Part shown: positions 46,681 through 58,709 of the stretch, in pieces
How the letters are laid out: each line of letters opens with the position of its first letter
Position numbering within the stretch: position 1 is the stretch's first letter
Origin: Quillaja saponaria
Lineage: Eukaryota; Streptophyta; Magnoliopsida; Fabales; Quillajaceae
Reading direction: 5' to 3'
Assembly: GCA_029379385.1 (NCBI GenBank)
Contig: CM055618.1
Location: forward strand, 6,458,134-6,522,133
Length of the DNA stretch: 64,000 nt
Translations under genes and position numbers: made by a program
Notes under the pieces: model-generated
The model's input: only the letters and a program-made list of their open reading frames with translations
Told to the model about the DNA's origin: nothing
Databases searched by the model: none

Positions 46681-47899
46681 TTATCTATTCCTTATGTGTA
46701 TCTCAGTATACATATACCAACAAAATTTTCTTAACTTATATCATTATTCTTACACCAATGATCTATTTACCTAATTAATAAACTTGAATTAAACTTCTAA
46801 ATATTAGCATATTTCCAATTCTCACTTATAATACTTGCTTTTAACTTTTCTAGATTAACTTAATTAGAGTCTAATTCACTTATCTCCGTTTCTAATTCAT
46901 CTAACAGGGAGATCACTCACAATCCTTATACCCAGTTCATGGTTTGTCATCCCTTGCCAAGGCTACAATGTCTCACTTCATCTTCCCTTTCTTCCTCTCA
47001 ATTACTATCAATTATACAAACAATTAGACAACCAAGTTGCTGCCCAAACAGGGGACAGCAACTGGGTGGTTCTTTTCAATTCTTAAATTCACATAATCAC
47101 TCCTTCATAATCTTCTACTATGCTCTTAAAAACTTATTAAATCAACCATTCATACCCTTTTTAACCACTCACACGTTCAGCCAACAATACCACCCTAAAA
47201 GAAGTAGTTACCTTCCTTTATTATTCACGCACTTAGACCCTCCTCAAGTACCTCCCACTCCTTCATGCCACGGCACCCATAAATTTAAAGCTGGAAACAA
47301 TCAAAGGAAGCTTGAACAGCTAGCCAACAAAACCAAGGCTGATGGACATCATAAATGAAAAAAAAACAGAGCAAGATGCTTCACGTTCCATCATGTTTCA
47401 GGAGCAAGGACGGCTTCCGCCATGAGGAAAATTAAATTGAGGTGCTGCACAAGAGAAACTTCACCGTTCAGAGGAGATCATCATGCCAAGGACTGTAAAT
47501 GCTCGGCCAGCAGAGGATGAAGGAAGGCGATGCTTCTCGAAATGACAGAGAAAGATAAAACAATAAGGTAGTGCTCTCTCTCCTATATACTTTACTTTAA
47601 AATCCATTTATTTATTTGTGTGGCCTACAAAAAGTCTTACTTAGTAGGTATATCTATATTCATAACTAAATGCATATGTATATACGAATCTTTGTATACC
47701 TTCATTTAAATTCATAATTTCCTAGCTTATTATACACTCATATACTTCAATTTACTTATAATTAACTTTTAACTAATACCGGAATTTACCTCCCCATCAC
47801 TAATAGAATTGAAAATATAATCAACTTAAATAAATTTTCACACTTCAATTTATTTTAAGCAAATCCATTATTGATATAATTACGAAGAATTAACGTACA
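45161..47899 (-). mobile_element. Solo LTR of the L family
   Basis: A 2739-bp segment with TG...CA ends (minus strand TGTACGTTAATT... to ...GGGGGTATGACA). It shares blocks with the other L LTRs: GTAACCCTGAAT, GGAGCTCCGCTCCTAACA, CCTAATCGACTGCAAG, GACTCAGTGAGT, and CTACCGGGCATTTA. Its length nearly equals the 2725-bp LTR at 60170-62894. No internal region or partner LTR adjoins it. The 5-bp flanks differ (CAAGC, ACATT). Inside are poly-T and (TA)n tracts at 46604-46678. A 139-codon frame at 46939-47358 lies within the LTR and is not credible as a gene. Confidence 0.65.
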
Positions 47900-48334
47900 A
47901 CATTTTAACATAGATACTAGGAAATCGGGCTCTAACACAAGCCCACTGCACATGAGGGAAGTGAAGGATGTCATAGCTTCCCCTGGTACCTCAACGCTAA
48001 TCCTCTGGCGCCTCATCACAGGTGCTTTTGGCAACAACGTGCTGTTTTGCACTTTTTGCCATTTGGAGCCTTAATTCACCTCTAATTTAACTTCCAATGG
48101 GACTCCTTTTTTGCATTAAACCTTCCAAACATACAAGCGAAGTTAATATAAGTTAGAACTCATATAAAACACCTATTCCTAGCCTAAATCAACTAGGATT
48201 CATCATCTTAATAAAATAAGAACTTTAGCTAGGATTTGATTGAAAACTAAGCAAAAACTAACTAAAACTCTAGAACATAGCTAAAATAAAATAAGTAAAA
48301 GGATGTAAAATAACTATATTTCCAAGAGTTATCA

Positions 48335-49900
48335 CACCCCCAAACTTAAAGTTTGACTAGTTTTCGAGAAAAAGAAAAACAAAAGCACAAATGAAAACTA
48401 CAAGCAAGAGAGATGAATCACACTAATTCAATGATTTCCAAAGTATCCTCATTTATATTCTTTTAAAAATATTGACTTAAGGACAATCATAAGCAATCAT
48501 ACAAATTTATGATTCAATTCAAGCACTAGTTTCATTCTTAAATGGTTTTCCACGTGCTTGTTTGTGCACGATCTTTTTACCTAGAACTTTAATATAATCT
48601 GAATAAGTTTATGTTCATGAAAAATAAAGCTTAGCAGTCAAACCCCATAAGTTTGCTTTTCATATCTCTCTCCACTAATATAGACTACAATCGGTTAAGG
48701 ATTATTAGAAGTTTGTAAAGCTTGTAATGTAATGTAAGGCTAAGGTAAATGTATGATAAAGGAAATTTATAATGCTTAAAATCACCCTAAGCACATTATT
48801 CATTCTAGGACCTTTTGTAGGAACTCCTTTCATATCCCAAATTATACACCTATACTTGGCTTCCAATTTTCTTTTACCTTCCACTAATTCACACTTTTCT
48901 TTTTTCATCACCCTTTCCTTTTTTTTTTTCTTCTTCGCCTCTTTTTTTTTTTTTTTTTTTAGTAATAATTTGAAGGAATTTTTATCATAAATCGAATGAA
49001 TTCCCATACCTCTAAACTTAAAATTAATATTGCTCTTATTGTTACAATAAAGAGCACAAGGTATGGAAAACTTCCTTCATACTTGAGCTTACATTCCCTT
49101 CTAAACAACTCCATGACACACCCTCAAACTTATTTTATTCTAGCATGAAGAATGGGGTGACCATGGAGTACATATATATATTTCTTTTTATCGACCCACT
49201 TTTTTTTTTTTTTTCTTTCATCTTATACTTCATAATCTTCCTAGAAAGATTAACATGCTTAAAAGTGAAGGTATAAAAGGAAATTAAAAAGGGCTAGGAA
49301 AAATTAATGTAGTTGAACAAGAAAAGGTTAAATTAGGCTCAATGGGATAAACTAGGGATACAATATATCAAGGTTGGCATGAAAAGCTCAAACGGTCTAA
49401 AGATGGCCTAAATAATGTCATTAACTCAGTACTGTCTAAGATTTTGCCTCAAGAAAGAATCAAACAAATTCTAGGATTTTAAACTAAACATGAACTTTTT
49501 AAATATAAACTGACTCTAAATAAGTATGTCATTCTAAGCAAAAGATTAAGTGCATAAATGTTGGAAATCACATCCTAACAATGTTACTAACATAAGAATT
49601 TAACATAAACTTAAATCATTCCCATATTTCCCAAAAACCAAAATCACAATTCACCACAATATTATCATTGGATAGAAAAATCATCGAAAAAGCATAAAAC
49701 ATCTCAAGCAAAAGGCTAAAAACAAGTACACTAATAAAACCCTCCCTCAAACTTAAGACGTGCATTAAATCAATAAAAAATTATAGAAGGAATAAGGATA
49801 AGAAAAACTCCTTGTTAATGAAGCAAGGTGTTGAGCTCACTAATCCTTGTCCCAAGTAATGCCCAAGTTGGAAGGAGGTAAAAGTGATATACCTACAAAA
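48335..49900 (-). other. E2 internal 3' non-coding region
   Basis: It lies between gag and the 3' LTR. The polypurine tract CTTTAAGTTTGGGGGTG (minus strand, 48336-48352) abuts the LTR. It contains long homopurine/homopyrimidine runs (48917-48961, 49199-49214) and no domain. The same region is found in E3 (44160-44787, inverted) and in the fragment at 59112-60169. Confidence 0.7.
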
Positions 49901-50549
49901 AAAATAAAATTAATAAGTACTAAAACATAAGCTAAAAACAAAAAGACAAAGACAATAATTTGTAACTTAGGTTGCCTCCCAAAAAGTGTTTGATTTATAG
50001 TCATCGGCTTGACTATTGGAAAAGTGCTCCTAAACGAGCGGCTTTCACCTATAGTAAGTGTCATATAGCACTATATATGAGTCTTGATTCAATACGCCCT
50101 TAAGCTTGGCCATATATTGAAATAACTGGCTTGTGCCCTCAACATCACTTGGCTTTTGAAATCTTGCTTGGTATATGTAGAGGTATGATACTGAGAAAAG
50201 TGGTGGAGGAGTTAGCCACATAGGATCTTCAAATATATAAAATTCAATGGCTATGTTAGACTCAAGAGGTTGTCGTTTTGAGTTGTCTCCTTTTTATGAA
50301 AGTCTTCTTTAATAACCAATTGCGACTCAATAATTTGATCAACTGGGATTTCATCATGTGGTTCTTCTTCTTTGACCAAATTATTCTCAATAGGTTGGGC
50401 ATTATGAATTTCCTCATACAATTCAACTTCTAGGAATTGAATACATATTGGAAAGGAACTTTGTACTTATTCTTGAAACATATTTATAGGCTTCTCACTT
50501 GGTGTAGGCTCATTCCTACATGATATAGACTCACTCATAAGTATGAAGG

Positions 50550-50830
50550 GCTTTACCAAGGTCTCCAATAACTCATAAGCCTTATCAACACTTAGATTCA
50601 TGAAGTCTCCACCAACTTATCTATCCACCATATCTTATGTCCTCTTACACAAACCATTGTAAAATATATGGAGTTGGAGCCATTTTAGTAAGCCATGAGT
50701 TGGACACATTCTTAGAAGTAGTTAAACCTCTCCCAAGCATCTTGGAATGATTCCAAGTCATGTTGAGCGAAACATGTGATGTGGATATATTCAGCATACA
50801 TCTTCTTTGTACCTTACAAAACAAGCAACA
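50550..50830 (-). pseudogene. gag remnant of E2
   Basis: The minus strand reads HDLESFQDAWERFNYF, then, after a stop, segments matching the LRRCPHHG...IFYNGL...MIDAAAGG...AYELL pattern of plant gypsy gag (here SNSIYFTMVCVRGHK and WIDKLVETS in shifted frames). It covers only about 90 codons and is full of stops. Confidence 0.6.
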
Positions 50831-50938
50831 AAATAAAATTAGAAAGATAAAAGAAATAAAATAAAATAAAATAAAACTAGTTTGAATTAAAACTAAGATT
50901 GTTAGGTATTAATATTAACTTGAATTAGTAAAACAATT

Positions 50939-50955
50939 CCCCGGCAACGATGCCA
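50939..50955 (-). other. Primer binding site of E2
   Basis: TGGCATCGTTGCCGGGG on the minus strand, one change from the TGGCGCCGTTGCCGGGG site found after LTRs of many plant Ty3/gypsy elements. It starts a few bases after the LTR end and fixes the orientation. Confidence 0.8.
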
Positions 50956-50961
50956 AAAACT

Positions 50962-52486
50962 TGACACGGATTTTACTTGTGCAAGTACACGTATCGTCCT
51001 CAAGTAATATGAAGTAAGTAGAGTATCGTTTGCACGAGAAATTGTCACAAATATCTAGCTAAGTATTAAAATTAACATAATCTTAATTTTACTCAAACAA
51101 ATGAATTATGGTTGAAAATCTTAATTTAGACTAAAACTAACTAATGACAAATTAAACTAAAGAATTCAATGGATAAAGGCCTAGAATTACAATTTCTCTC
51201 AACACTTCACTTGACTAATTATTATCTTATCATGCTTAGTTATAATATATAATTATTAACTTAGGGTTCTCAATCAATTATAAGTCATATTCCTATGTCT
51301 TATATATACATAATTATTAACCTAGGGTTCTCAATCAATTATAAGTCATATTCCTATGTCTTATATATAAACATATATGTATCTCACTTAGGTAATTCAC
51401 TATATTCCTATGAGAATTAAGTTAAGAAAAACTCATTAAGATCATACCTAAATTGGCTACATAAGACATATAGGTATATTCTTATCCTATATATGAATTA
51501 AATTCAAATAATCATGTGAATGAATTCAAACAAGTGTTATATCATTCAAGGCTAACCATTAATTCACTTTTCCGAGCTAAATTAAGCATTCCTAATCAAT
51601 CTAATTGGTAGCTAATCAACTAGAAGCATTAAGCATAGAATGAAAAATAAATAAATCATATACCAAAAACTAAGCAATCAATAAATAATAAAAACTATCA
51701 AGCTAGATGTTGAGTTCAATTGTAATCCTAGATAAATAATTAATTTATGCTACCTTATGTAGACATAAACTCAATTATTGTAGACATCAAAGAAATACAA
51801 GAAAAGCAAAGAAAGAGTATAATACTAGAAAATCAATAGGTTGTCAATTTTCAATCTTTAACATCCAAGCTTTTCTTACCTTTTTGCTCTCCTGATGGCC
51901 TCCATTTTCTCTAGAAATCTTAGCTTAATTGTGTCTCCAATTGTGTATATTTGTATATCACGAGTCCATAAGGTAGTCCTTCTTTTAGGGGCCTAAAAAC
52001 CTTCAATTTCACTTTAATTCGGACTAGGAATCACACTGGCGTTGCAGCCTCAAAAATCGATTAGTTTTGGACGATGGTGGTAGGCTGGGCACCATGGCCT
52101 TATCTTTATGGTGCCTCAGCGCTTCCCTTGGCTCCTTAACTCGAATCCTTTGGCACCTCAGCGCAGGTGATTCTGGCAGCAATATGTTGTTTTGCGCCTT
52201 TTGTGATTTTGAGCCTGAATTCACCTCTAATTTGACTTTAAAAGGGACTCCTTTTTGCATTAAACCTTCCAAACACATAAGCTAAGTTAATATGTTAATT
52301 TAAGTTAGAACTCATATAAAACACCTAATCTAAGCCTAAATCAATTAGGATTCATCACCCTAATACGATAAGGACTTTAACTAGGATTTGACTAAAAATT
52401 AAGCAAAAACCAACTAAAACTCTAGAACATAACTAAAATAATATTAGTAGAAGGATGTAAAATAACTATATTTCCAAGAGGTATCA
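50962..52486 (-). repeat. 5' LTR of E2, 1525 bp
   Basis: Minus strand TGATACCTCTTGGAAATATA at the start and ...AAAATCCGTGTCA at the end, immediately before the primer-site leader. The first 450 bp align with the E2 3' LTR (48334-47900) and the E3 LTR (44788-45160). It contains a 61-bp tandem duplication at 51250-51371. Confidence 0.8.
51250..51371. repeat. 61-bp tandem duplication inside the E2 LTR
   Basis: Two copies of ATAATTATTAAC(T/C)TAGGG through CTATGTCTTATATATA, with a single substitution apart from edges. The near identity points to a recent event or gene conversion. Confidence 0.9.
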
Positions 52487-52966
52487 TCCATACTAAGTAC
52501 ATAAAGCAGTTTTTAGAATATCTTTCTTCTTGATTCAGAGCTGATGATACCCTAAACGAAGGTCAATCTTGGAAAAGTATTGAGCTCCCTGCAACTTATC
52601 AAATAAGTCATCAATCTTGAGGAGAGGCTATTTATTCTTAACTGTGACTTTATTCAGCTACCGATAGTTAATACACAACCTAAACGAGCCATTTTTCTTT
52701 TTATTAAACAGGACAGGAGCACTCCAAGAAGATAAGTTGGGATGAATAAATCCCTTATCTAACAAATCTTGCAAATATACATTTAGCTCCTTTAGTTCAC
52801 TAGAAGCCTTCTTATAGGGGGAGTAGAAATTGGTTGAGTACCAGGTAACAACTAAATATCGAACTCTATCTCCAGGAGGAAGTCTAGGAAGCTTTTCAAG
52901 ATCAAAAAACTCCTTCACCATCGAATATGCTATAAAGGAGGACACTACAACTAAGTATCCTAACAA
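52487..52966 (-). pseudogene. G1 reverse transcriptase, N-terminal part, cut by E2
   Basis: ELKELNVYLQDLLDKGFIHP, SSWSAPVLFNKKKNGSFRLC and INYR, then past a stop [34 protein letters not shown] and ILKTAL. This is reverse transcriptase from its first block to just before the normal H-Y-E-F-x-V-MPFGL block. The sequence ends at 52487, exactly where the E2 LTR starts, so the catalytic YxDD block is absent. Confidence 0.88.
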
Positions 52967-53078
52967 AGGCTAAATAAGCTTGATGCTTTTTCCTAATAAG
53001 CCATCTAGCCTGAATAATTGAGATCAAATTACGAGGAACTTCACTCATATCCCTTTGAAAAACAAAAGTGAACTTCAC

Positions 53079-53321
53079 TCATATCCCTTTGAACTTAACA
53101 CTGTTTTCACGACAATCTACCCCAGCATGATGGTTACATAACCAATCCATGCCTAAAATAATGTCATACTCCTGCATGTCCAGTATGATTAAGTCCACCA
53201 AATAGGTATCATCACCTACAAGAACCTCACAAGAAGGAATATACTTGTCTACTAAAATAATTTCTCCTAACAGAGTTAAAACTGCTAAAGGAACCTCAAG
53301 AGGCTCAGTTGCCATTTTCAC
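53079..53321 (-). pseudogene. G1 aspartic protease, C-terminal part
   Basis: An 80-residue open frame with EPLEVPLAVLTLLGEIILVD, IPSCEVLVG, VDLIILDMQEYDIILGMDWL and NHHAGVDC. These are the RVP_2-type blocks after the active-site Asp in gypsy elements (D-x-IILGMDWL...H-x-x-VDC). The upstream catalytic D-S-G segment lies in another frame with stops (about 53370-53340). Confidence 0.8.
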
Positions 53322-53425
53322 ATAAGAAAAAAAAGAAAAGGAGATATCAAAAAATAAGTAACTCCAAGATCAAACAATACTTTAGCACCAACTGAGTAAA
53401 CAGATAACTACTTGATACCATGGTG

Positions 53426-54790
53426 TTAGAAACCTGTGCATCCTAAGTCGTTAAAAGCATATACTTGACCCTTGCCTGCTGATGATGAACCTTTAGAAAA
53501 ACCACCACGACCTTCCTGAGATCTTGCAAGTGTTGCAAGTAATGGTGGTTTACCCTGAACTGATGAAGATGTCCTGGTTGGAGTAGATTGTCCTCTCAAT
53601 AATGGATAGTTTCTAACATGATGATCCATCACCCCAAATTTCAAACATGCTTATGTCCCCAATCTGTACTGCCCTGTATGTTAATTACCATGAGTGGGGC
53701 ATAAAGGAAACTCAAATCGGGGCCCATTAGACGATACCCCTTATGACTGGCTCCAGAACTCTGTTTCATCTAACCTTTACCCAACTAAAAACCTCATCTT
53801 AATGACCCTTGCTCGGAGGTAGATTCACCCCTAGGTCTAAGAGAACTGCCAACTCTAGAAGTTGAAGGACTTTCATGTCTCGCCTTCTTATGACTCTCAT
53901 GCTCTGACTATCTCTCCACCACCCTAGTCTTCAATCGGTAAGTAGCATCAATGGCTTAAGTGTAAGTACTAGTGTCTATTGTGAACACTGATCTGAATAA
54001 ATTATCTCTCAAGCCATTAATAAATCTCTTCACTTGCATCTGCTTAGTAGCTACTAAATGCAGGCAAAACAAAACAGTCTAGTAAATCAGGTTTTATACT
54101 CGACCATTGACATGCTCTCTGTTTGAACCAATGCTCAAAATCCCGAGCATGCTTATCATGCACATTCTTCGATAATAAGCAATCTGTAAAAGCCGTGCTG
54201 AACTCTAGCCACATTAGTGGTGTAGGCTCTGTGCTCGACTGCGTAAACATCTTGTACTACTCATAAGCTACATCATATAACTCATAACTGAACCAACTCC
54301 ATAGCACAAATAGGATCACATCCCAAAGCTATGCATAGTCTATTAGACTCCTCTAGAAAAGTATAAGGATCCTGTGCTTGGTCCAGACCTAAAAATCTCG
54401 GTGGTTGTATCTTTCAAAAATCATGCAATGCTATAAATACTCCAATTCCTGCTAAGCCAGAACATGAGGGATTGCTTCTTGTAGAGGCTCATGAGAAGCT
54501 GCCGATGGCTGCGGCTAAGCCTGGTGCTGTTTGATTAAAATCCCAACTAAATCACCTACAATCCTTTGAACACGACCTAGTCCCTGCACTGGTTGCTCTA
54601 AATTAGGACCAATGGCTGTTGCTTGAATTGGTTTAGCAGCTTTACCTCTACCTCTACCACGTCTCCTTCATCCTCTACCTCTAACCACTGGTGGCTGGGG
54701 ATTGGTAAATCCCTGGTTGAAGCCAGCATCCTACTGCCTCCCTCAGTTCGAAACACGATTGCTACGTCGCATCATATCTAAAACAAATAT
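53426..54790 (-). pseudogene. G1 gag
   Basis: Read past stops: an N-terminal Arg/Gly-rich tract (RGRG repeats near 54650), RFLGLDQAQDPYTFLEES (54370-54420), TPLMWLEFSTAFTDCLLSKN and KHARDFEHWF (54044-54250), matching the P-x-T-W-x-EF...F and REFE-L blocks of plant gypsy gag. A zinc-knuckle follows (about 53600-53650), reading C-L-K-F-G-x4-H-x4-Y: the second and fourth ligands, normally Cys, are Phe and Tyr. Several stops separate the segments. The protein would form the virus-like particle of the element. Confidence 0.8.
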
Positions 54791-54961
54791 ATATAAGTTT
54801 AATATACATTTATAATGTAAAGCGAAGGACAATATGCTAAATAAGTCACAACTTGAAGTTTTAGGACAAATTGGAACGCATCATTAAGTCTATATGCGTC
54901 CTGGATAACATAGGCAAATAAAGCAACAACGTCCTTTACTTGAAATCATGGACCTCTAAAC

Positions 54962-54976
54962 CATTCTCTGACACCA
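54962..54976 (-). other. Primer binding site of G1
   Basis: TGGTGTCAGAGAATG on the minus strand resembles the initiator-methionine-tRNA primer site TGGTATCAGAGC and follows the LTR end by three bases. Confidence 0.75.
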
Positions 54977-54979
54977 ACT

Positions 54980-56700
54980 TATCACACCCTTAAATAAAGG
55001 TATGACTGGCTGGAGAAATGGATAACTAAACCTCCGTAAACCTTGAATCTTCATTTAATAAACACAAATGACTCTTGAATAAACTACAGTTAAACCAAGA
55101 AAAACTTTACTAAATTAAAATAAAATCATGAACTTGTTATTAAATATAAAATATTTACTGAAAATTTAGCAAAGGTTCCTAGAAGTGGTACATGCCCAAT
55201 AGTATATACATAAATAACCTGGTTGTAAGTCACTAGTATATCACAATATCAAAATACACAAAGAAACTCTGCTCCTAACAACACATCAATCACCATAGTT
55301 AACTTAACAATAATGCATAATGCCTTAAGTGATTGCAAGTGTCATCCTCTGAGCTTCAAGTGTGTGACTTTGAAATATACTTTGCTGCAACAATATTGTC
55401 AAATCATAAATCCTTACGTGACGAACACTAATTTCCAGATACTAAAAAAAAACAACAACAACAGAGGAAATGGTAAGTCACATGGACTTATTGAGCAAAC
55501 AATGTACCTTGAGGGTACAAGCATTAATCAGAGCATAATAACACATATCATCAGTTAATCGTGTATAACAATATTCATGTCTTAATTCAATAGTGCACGT
55601 ATGTACTTGTAATCACCATAAAATCACAATTCACATGACTCGTAAGATAGACTAATCTTTTGAAAAACTCAAAATTCATAAATCAAACAAAGCAATCAAA
55701 ACATATAAAGGGCCAATTGAGTAACACAACCTCGTACAACAAATATCTCCCCCTACCGGGCATTTACACACTCATACAACAAGTTATTCTCTGTACATAA
55801 TCTATCATAATAGGGTTGAGCACTTAATCCTTTTAAAAACACTTATTAGAATCAGAATATCTCATATTAGAATATTAAATCATAACATCCTAGGTGAACT
55901 TGGATTTCAGTTTCAGGAAAACACAAAATTATCTTGAAAAATAAAAACAATTCAAACACTCAAATTCACACAAATCATTTCACATAATTATTTGACAATC
56001 AAAATGCACGTAATTCACTCACTAAGCTCAAAGATGCAATTTGTCAGCCAGTCTAGCTTGCAAAAGTGTCGGAATGTCCTCGACATGATTTGAAGCCCAA
56101 CTATTTCAAACAATTAGACAGCAAAAACAAAATGAAGCTTCAACGACTAAAAGCTGTCTTGGCAACAACTGATTGAAAGAAAAAAAAAAATGTTAAGTGG
56201 AGCTAAAGTGAACCCACGGCAAGGGGGCTAAGCTACAAGAGATAAAGGGCTAATGTTTCATGACTCTATAGAGCTTTTTTGGTGGCTAGAAAGAAACAAA
56301 GAATAGACCAACATTCCAAAAGCACTCGGTGGGAAAATGAAAGAGACAATGGCGGTGGTGCAAGATTAACGAAGAGAAAAAGTAAGAATTAAAATAAGAG
56401 TCAAGTCAAGGTCAAAAAGGCCAATTTGTGGTGCATATTAACCTGTAAATATATATAAATATATATATATATATTTATAATTATTTTGTAGCAAACTTAC
56501 ACATTTGTATGCTCATAAATAAAATATTCAATTAAATTCAAATTTCAAGTTATTAATAAAATGGTGAAAATTTATTCACATGTAAATATATTTTTATCTA
56601 TATAATCAAATACTCTTTTTATATTCATTACAATTATTATTTACTTTACGTTTCTTCTTATTTATTATGTTGTACTTATAAACGGGGGTTATATACTACA
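54980..56700 (-). repeat. 5' LTR of G1, about 1.72 kb
   Basis: Minus strand TGTAGTATATAACCC at the start and ...AAGGGTGTGATA at the end, right before the primer site. It aligns with the L LTRs at 45161, 60170 and 63479 through CTCCTAACAACA, GCTTCAAGTGTGTGA, CTACCGGGCATTTA and AATTCACTCACTA. It is about 1 kb shorter than the other two complete L LTRs. Confidence 0.75.
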
Positions 56701-56715
56701 AAATTTTGAAAAGAC

Positions 56716-56982
56716 TTACTGACATATCGACAATAAAATATTGATATATCGAATTATATAGTCTGAGCCTTCCTTTTGTCTGTGAGATCCTTCACTTCCC
56801 TCCAGTTTCTTGGCCTGTCCTCCTACTACCGTTGACAGGTATAATAATTTGCGTTTAGCATCAGTAGCACGGGCCGGTTCTCCAGCGACAATACTGGAAC
56901 ACCCCTCTTCACCATGCTTAACTTTTTTGTTACTCCAACGAAAGAGGTCATTCTCTTCCACCGATAGCCCTCTTTCCTCCAT
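56716..56982 (-). pseudogene. Possible fragment of a plant LINE ORF1 (DUF4283-type N-terminus)
   Basis: 88 codons beginning MEERGLSVEENDLFRWSNKK, resembling the S-x-E-E-x-[DE]-L-x-R-S-x-K-K-x-K start of plant zinc-knuckle/DUF4283 proteins encoded by L1-type LINEs. The rest (GEPARATDAKRKLLYLSTVV and a hydrophobic tail) is not recognised. It lies just outside the G1 5' LTR. No continuation is visible, so at best it is a short fragment. Confidence 0.35.
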
Positions 56983-57332
56983 TCCTATAATTTTTTTAGT
57001 TCACGTCTAGAAATTAGTCAAGTGCCAATTCTAACATCCAGCCTACAAATTCTAATTCATTTATTATTATCTAATGAATATGATAATTATCTTACTTTGT
57101 TATTTTTATAGTTGTGTCTACTTTAGTACTAGCTAAGTAATTTTAATTTTAGTTTACTTATTGTTTTGAAAATTTTGAAATAATACATTTTATATTAACT
57201 ATATTATAATATTGCTACTTTATTAGTTACTATGCTTCTATATTAGTATTACTAAATTAATTTTAATTTTCGTTTACTTATTATTTTAAAAATTATGATG
57301 ATAGTTTAATTTAATTTAATTTATTATTTTAA

Positions 57333-57448
57333 AGATTATAATGCTATATTATCAAATGTGGGTCATATATCCTTTAAGTTTTATTTTATTAGATTATATT
57401 GCTATATGATCAAATGTGGGTCATATATCGTTTAAGTTTTATTTTATT
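57333..57448. repeat. 58-bp tandem duplication
   Basis: 57333-57390 and 57391-57448 share AGATTATA, CAAATGTGGGTCATATATC and TTTAAGTTTTATTTTATT, with only a few substitutions. Confidence 0.9.
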
Positions 57449-58611
57449 TTTATAAAAGATCTCATTTCTTAATATCTTTTTGTTAGTTTTGCTTGTATAT
57501 ATAAAATTTAAATTTTATATCTAAGAATTATACTGATTCTTGTTATTAAAGCCTTTCTTCTTAGAGTTTCAGTTTCTGATTTCCCAGTAAATAGGAAATG
57601 TCTCTTATTTAAAAGAGTCATAGAAGGAGAGGGAAGTCTACAAAAGATTAAAAGAAACCCTACAACAGCAGAGCTTGAAGAATAAAAGTAAAACCCTACA
57701 ACAGCAGTAAGTATTGAATGTCAGTCGGCAGCAGACGTAAGAATTGAAAGGTAGTCCTTGTTTTCTAGACCAAAAACATTGCATCTTCCATTGCTTTGCT
57801 CATTTATTGTTTTTAAATTGTCATTAAGATCTTCTAAATTTATTTTGTTTTACCAAGAAAAAAGGAAAAGAAAAAGAGAGAATGATTAAATACTAACAAA
57901 ACATCCATGTTTTCTATCAAACAAAACAAAAACAAAATCTCCTATGTTGTGTGGACGGAAAACAAAGCAAAAAATAGTTTTGATGTGGACTTTTTTTGTG
58001 CAGGGTAGATTTCAGTTTTGGTTTTGGTTTTCTTATAGCTTAATGCTTTCATATATATGATGCTCTACACTCTGTTTGGACATGGACTTTTTTCATTAGC
58101 AAAGTGCAGCTCTATGGACCCTAAGTGAGTCTAGTGCCTTTAATAACATTAACTCTTATGATTCAATATGATCCTCAATTTACAAAGTTAGAATTTTGAT
58201 TTGACAACAATGAATTGAATTTTAAAGAGTAAATTCACAAAAAAATTTAAAACTTCAATTCACAAGTTGAATCTCGATTCGACAAATAAATTTTAATTAT
58301 AGTGTACTAATTTTATTTTTTGCCTCCGGTGAATTGAGTATGTACCCATGTTGTGAACAAAGATATGATATTTTCTCATTCATAAAATCTATACTTATCA
58401 AAAAACAAAAATTTCTTATTAAGTGCCTGATATAGGTTCCAACTTACAGAGATATTCTTGTTCTACTTTCATGCTGTGGTATGTTATTCTTTATTCCTAT
58501 AATTTGAATAATAACCCGTACTTTTTGTTTTGTAGGATGTTTGAACATATTTGGCTCTCATAGGCGTAATGTTAGGGCAGACCCTGTGGGTATGCCTTGT
58601 TTTTCTGTATC

Positions 58612-58709
58612 CTTCACTTCTAGTTGATATAAATAAGTTGAAATGCACAATTTTGTGTTGCTTCACTTCTGGTTGATATAAATAAGTTGAAATGCACAAT
58701 TTTGTGTTG
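58612..58709. repeat. 49-bp tandem duplication
   Basis: 58612-58660 and 58661-58709 are identical except for one A/G change (CTTCACTTCT-A/G-GTTGATATA...). High identity points to a recent event. Confidence 0.95.

Larger units (their letters stand above)
47900..52486 (-). mobile_element. E-family gypsy-type retrotransposon with short internal region (E2)
   Basis: Read on the minus strand: 5' LTR (52486-50962), primer site (50955-50939), gag remnant (about 50830-50550), long non-coding region, polypurine tract, and 3' LTR start (48334), cut off at 47900 by the solo L LTR. No protease, reverse transcriptase or integrase is visible in the approximately 2.6-kb interior, so it is non-autonomous. 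Its 5' LTR interrupts the reverse-transcriptase frame of element G1 at 52487. Confidence 0.8.
52487..56700 (-). mobile_element. L-family Ty3/gypsy retrotransposon, truncated (G1)
   Basis: Minus-strand order: 5' LTR (56700-54980), primer site (54976-54962), gag, protease, and the start of reverse transcriptase, which stops abruptly at 52487 where E2 begins. The rest of pol and the 3' LTR are not in the window. Gag and pol contain many stops. Confidence 0.85.

Noticed and set aside
46939..47358. 139-codon open frame
   Set aside because: It lies wholly inside the solo L-family LTR, is Ser/Pro/His-rich without a domain, and is not kept in the other L LTRs.
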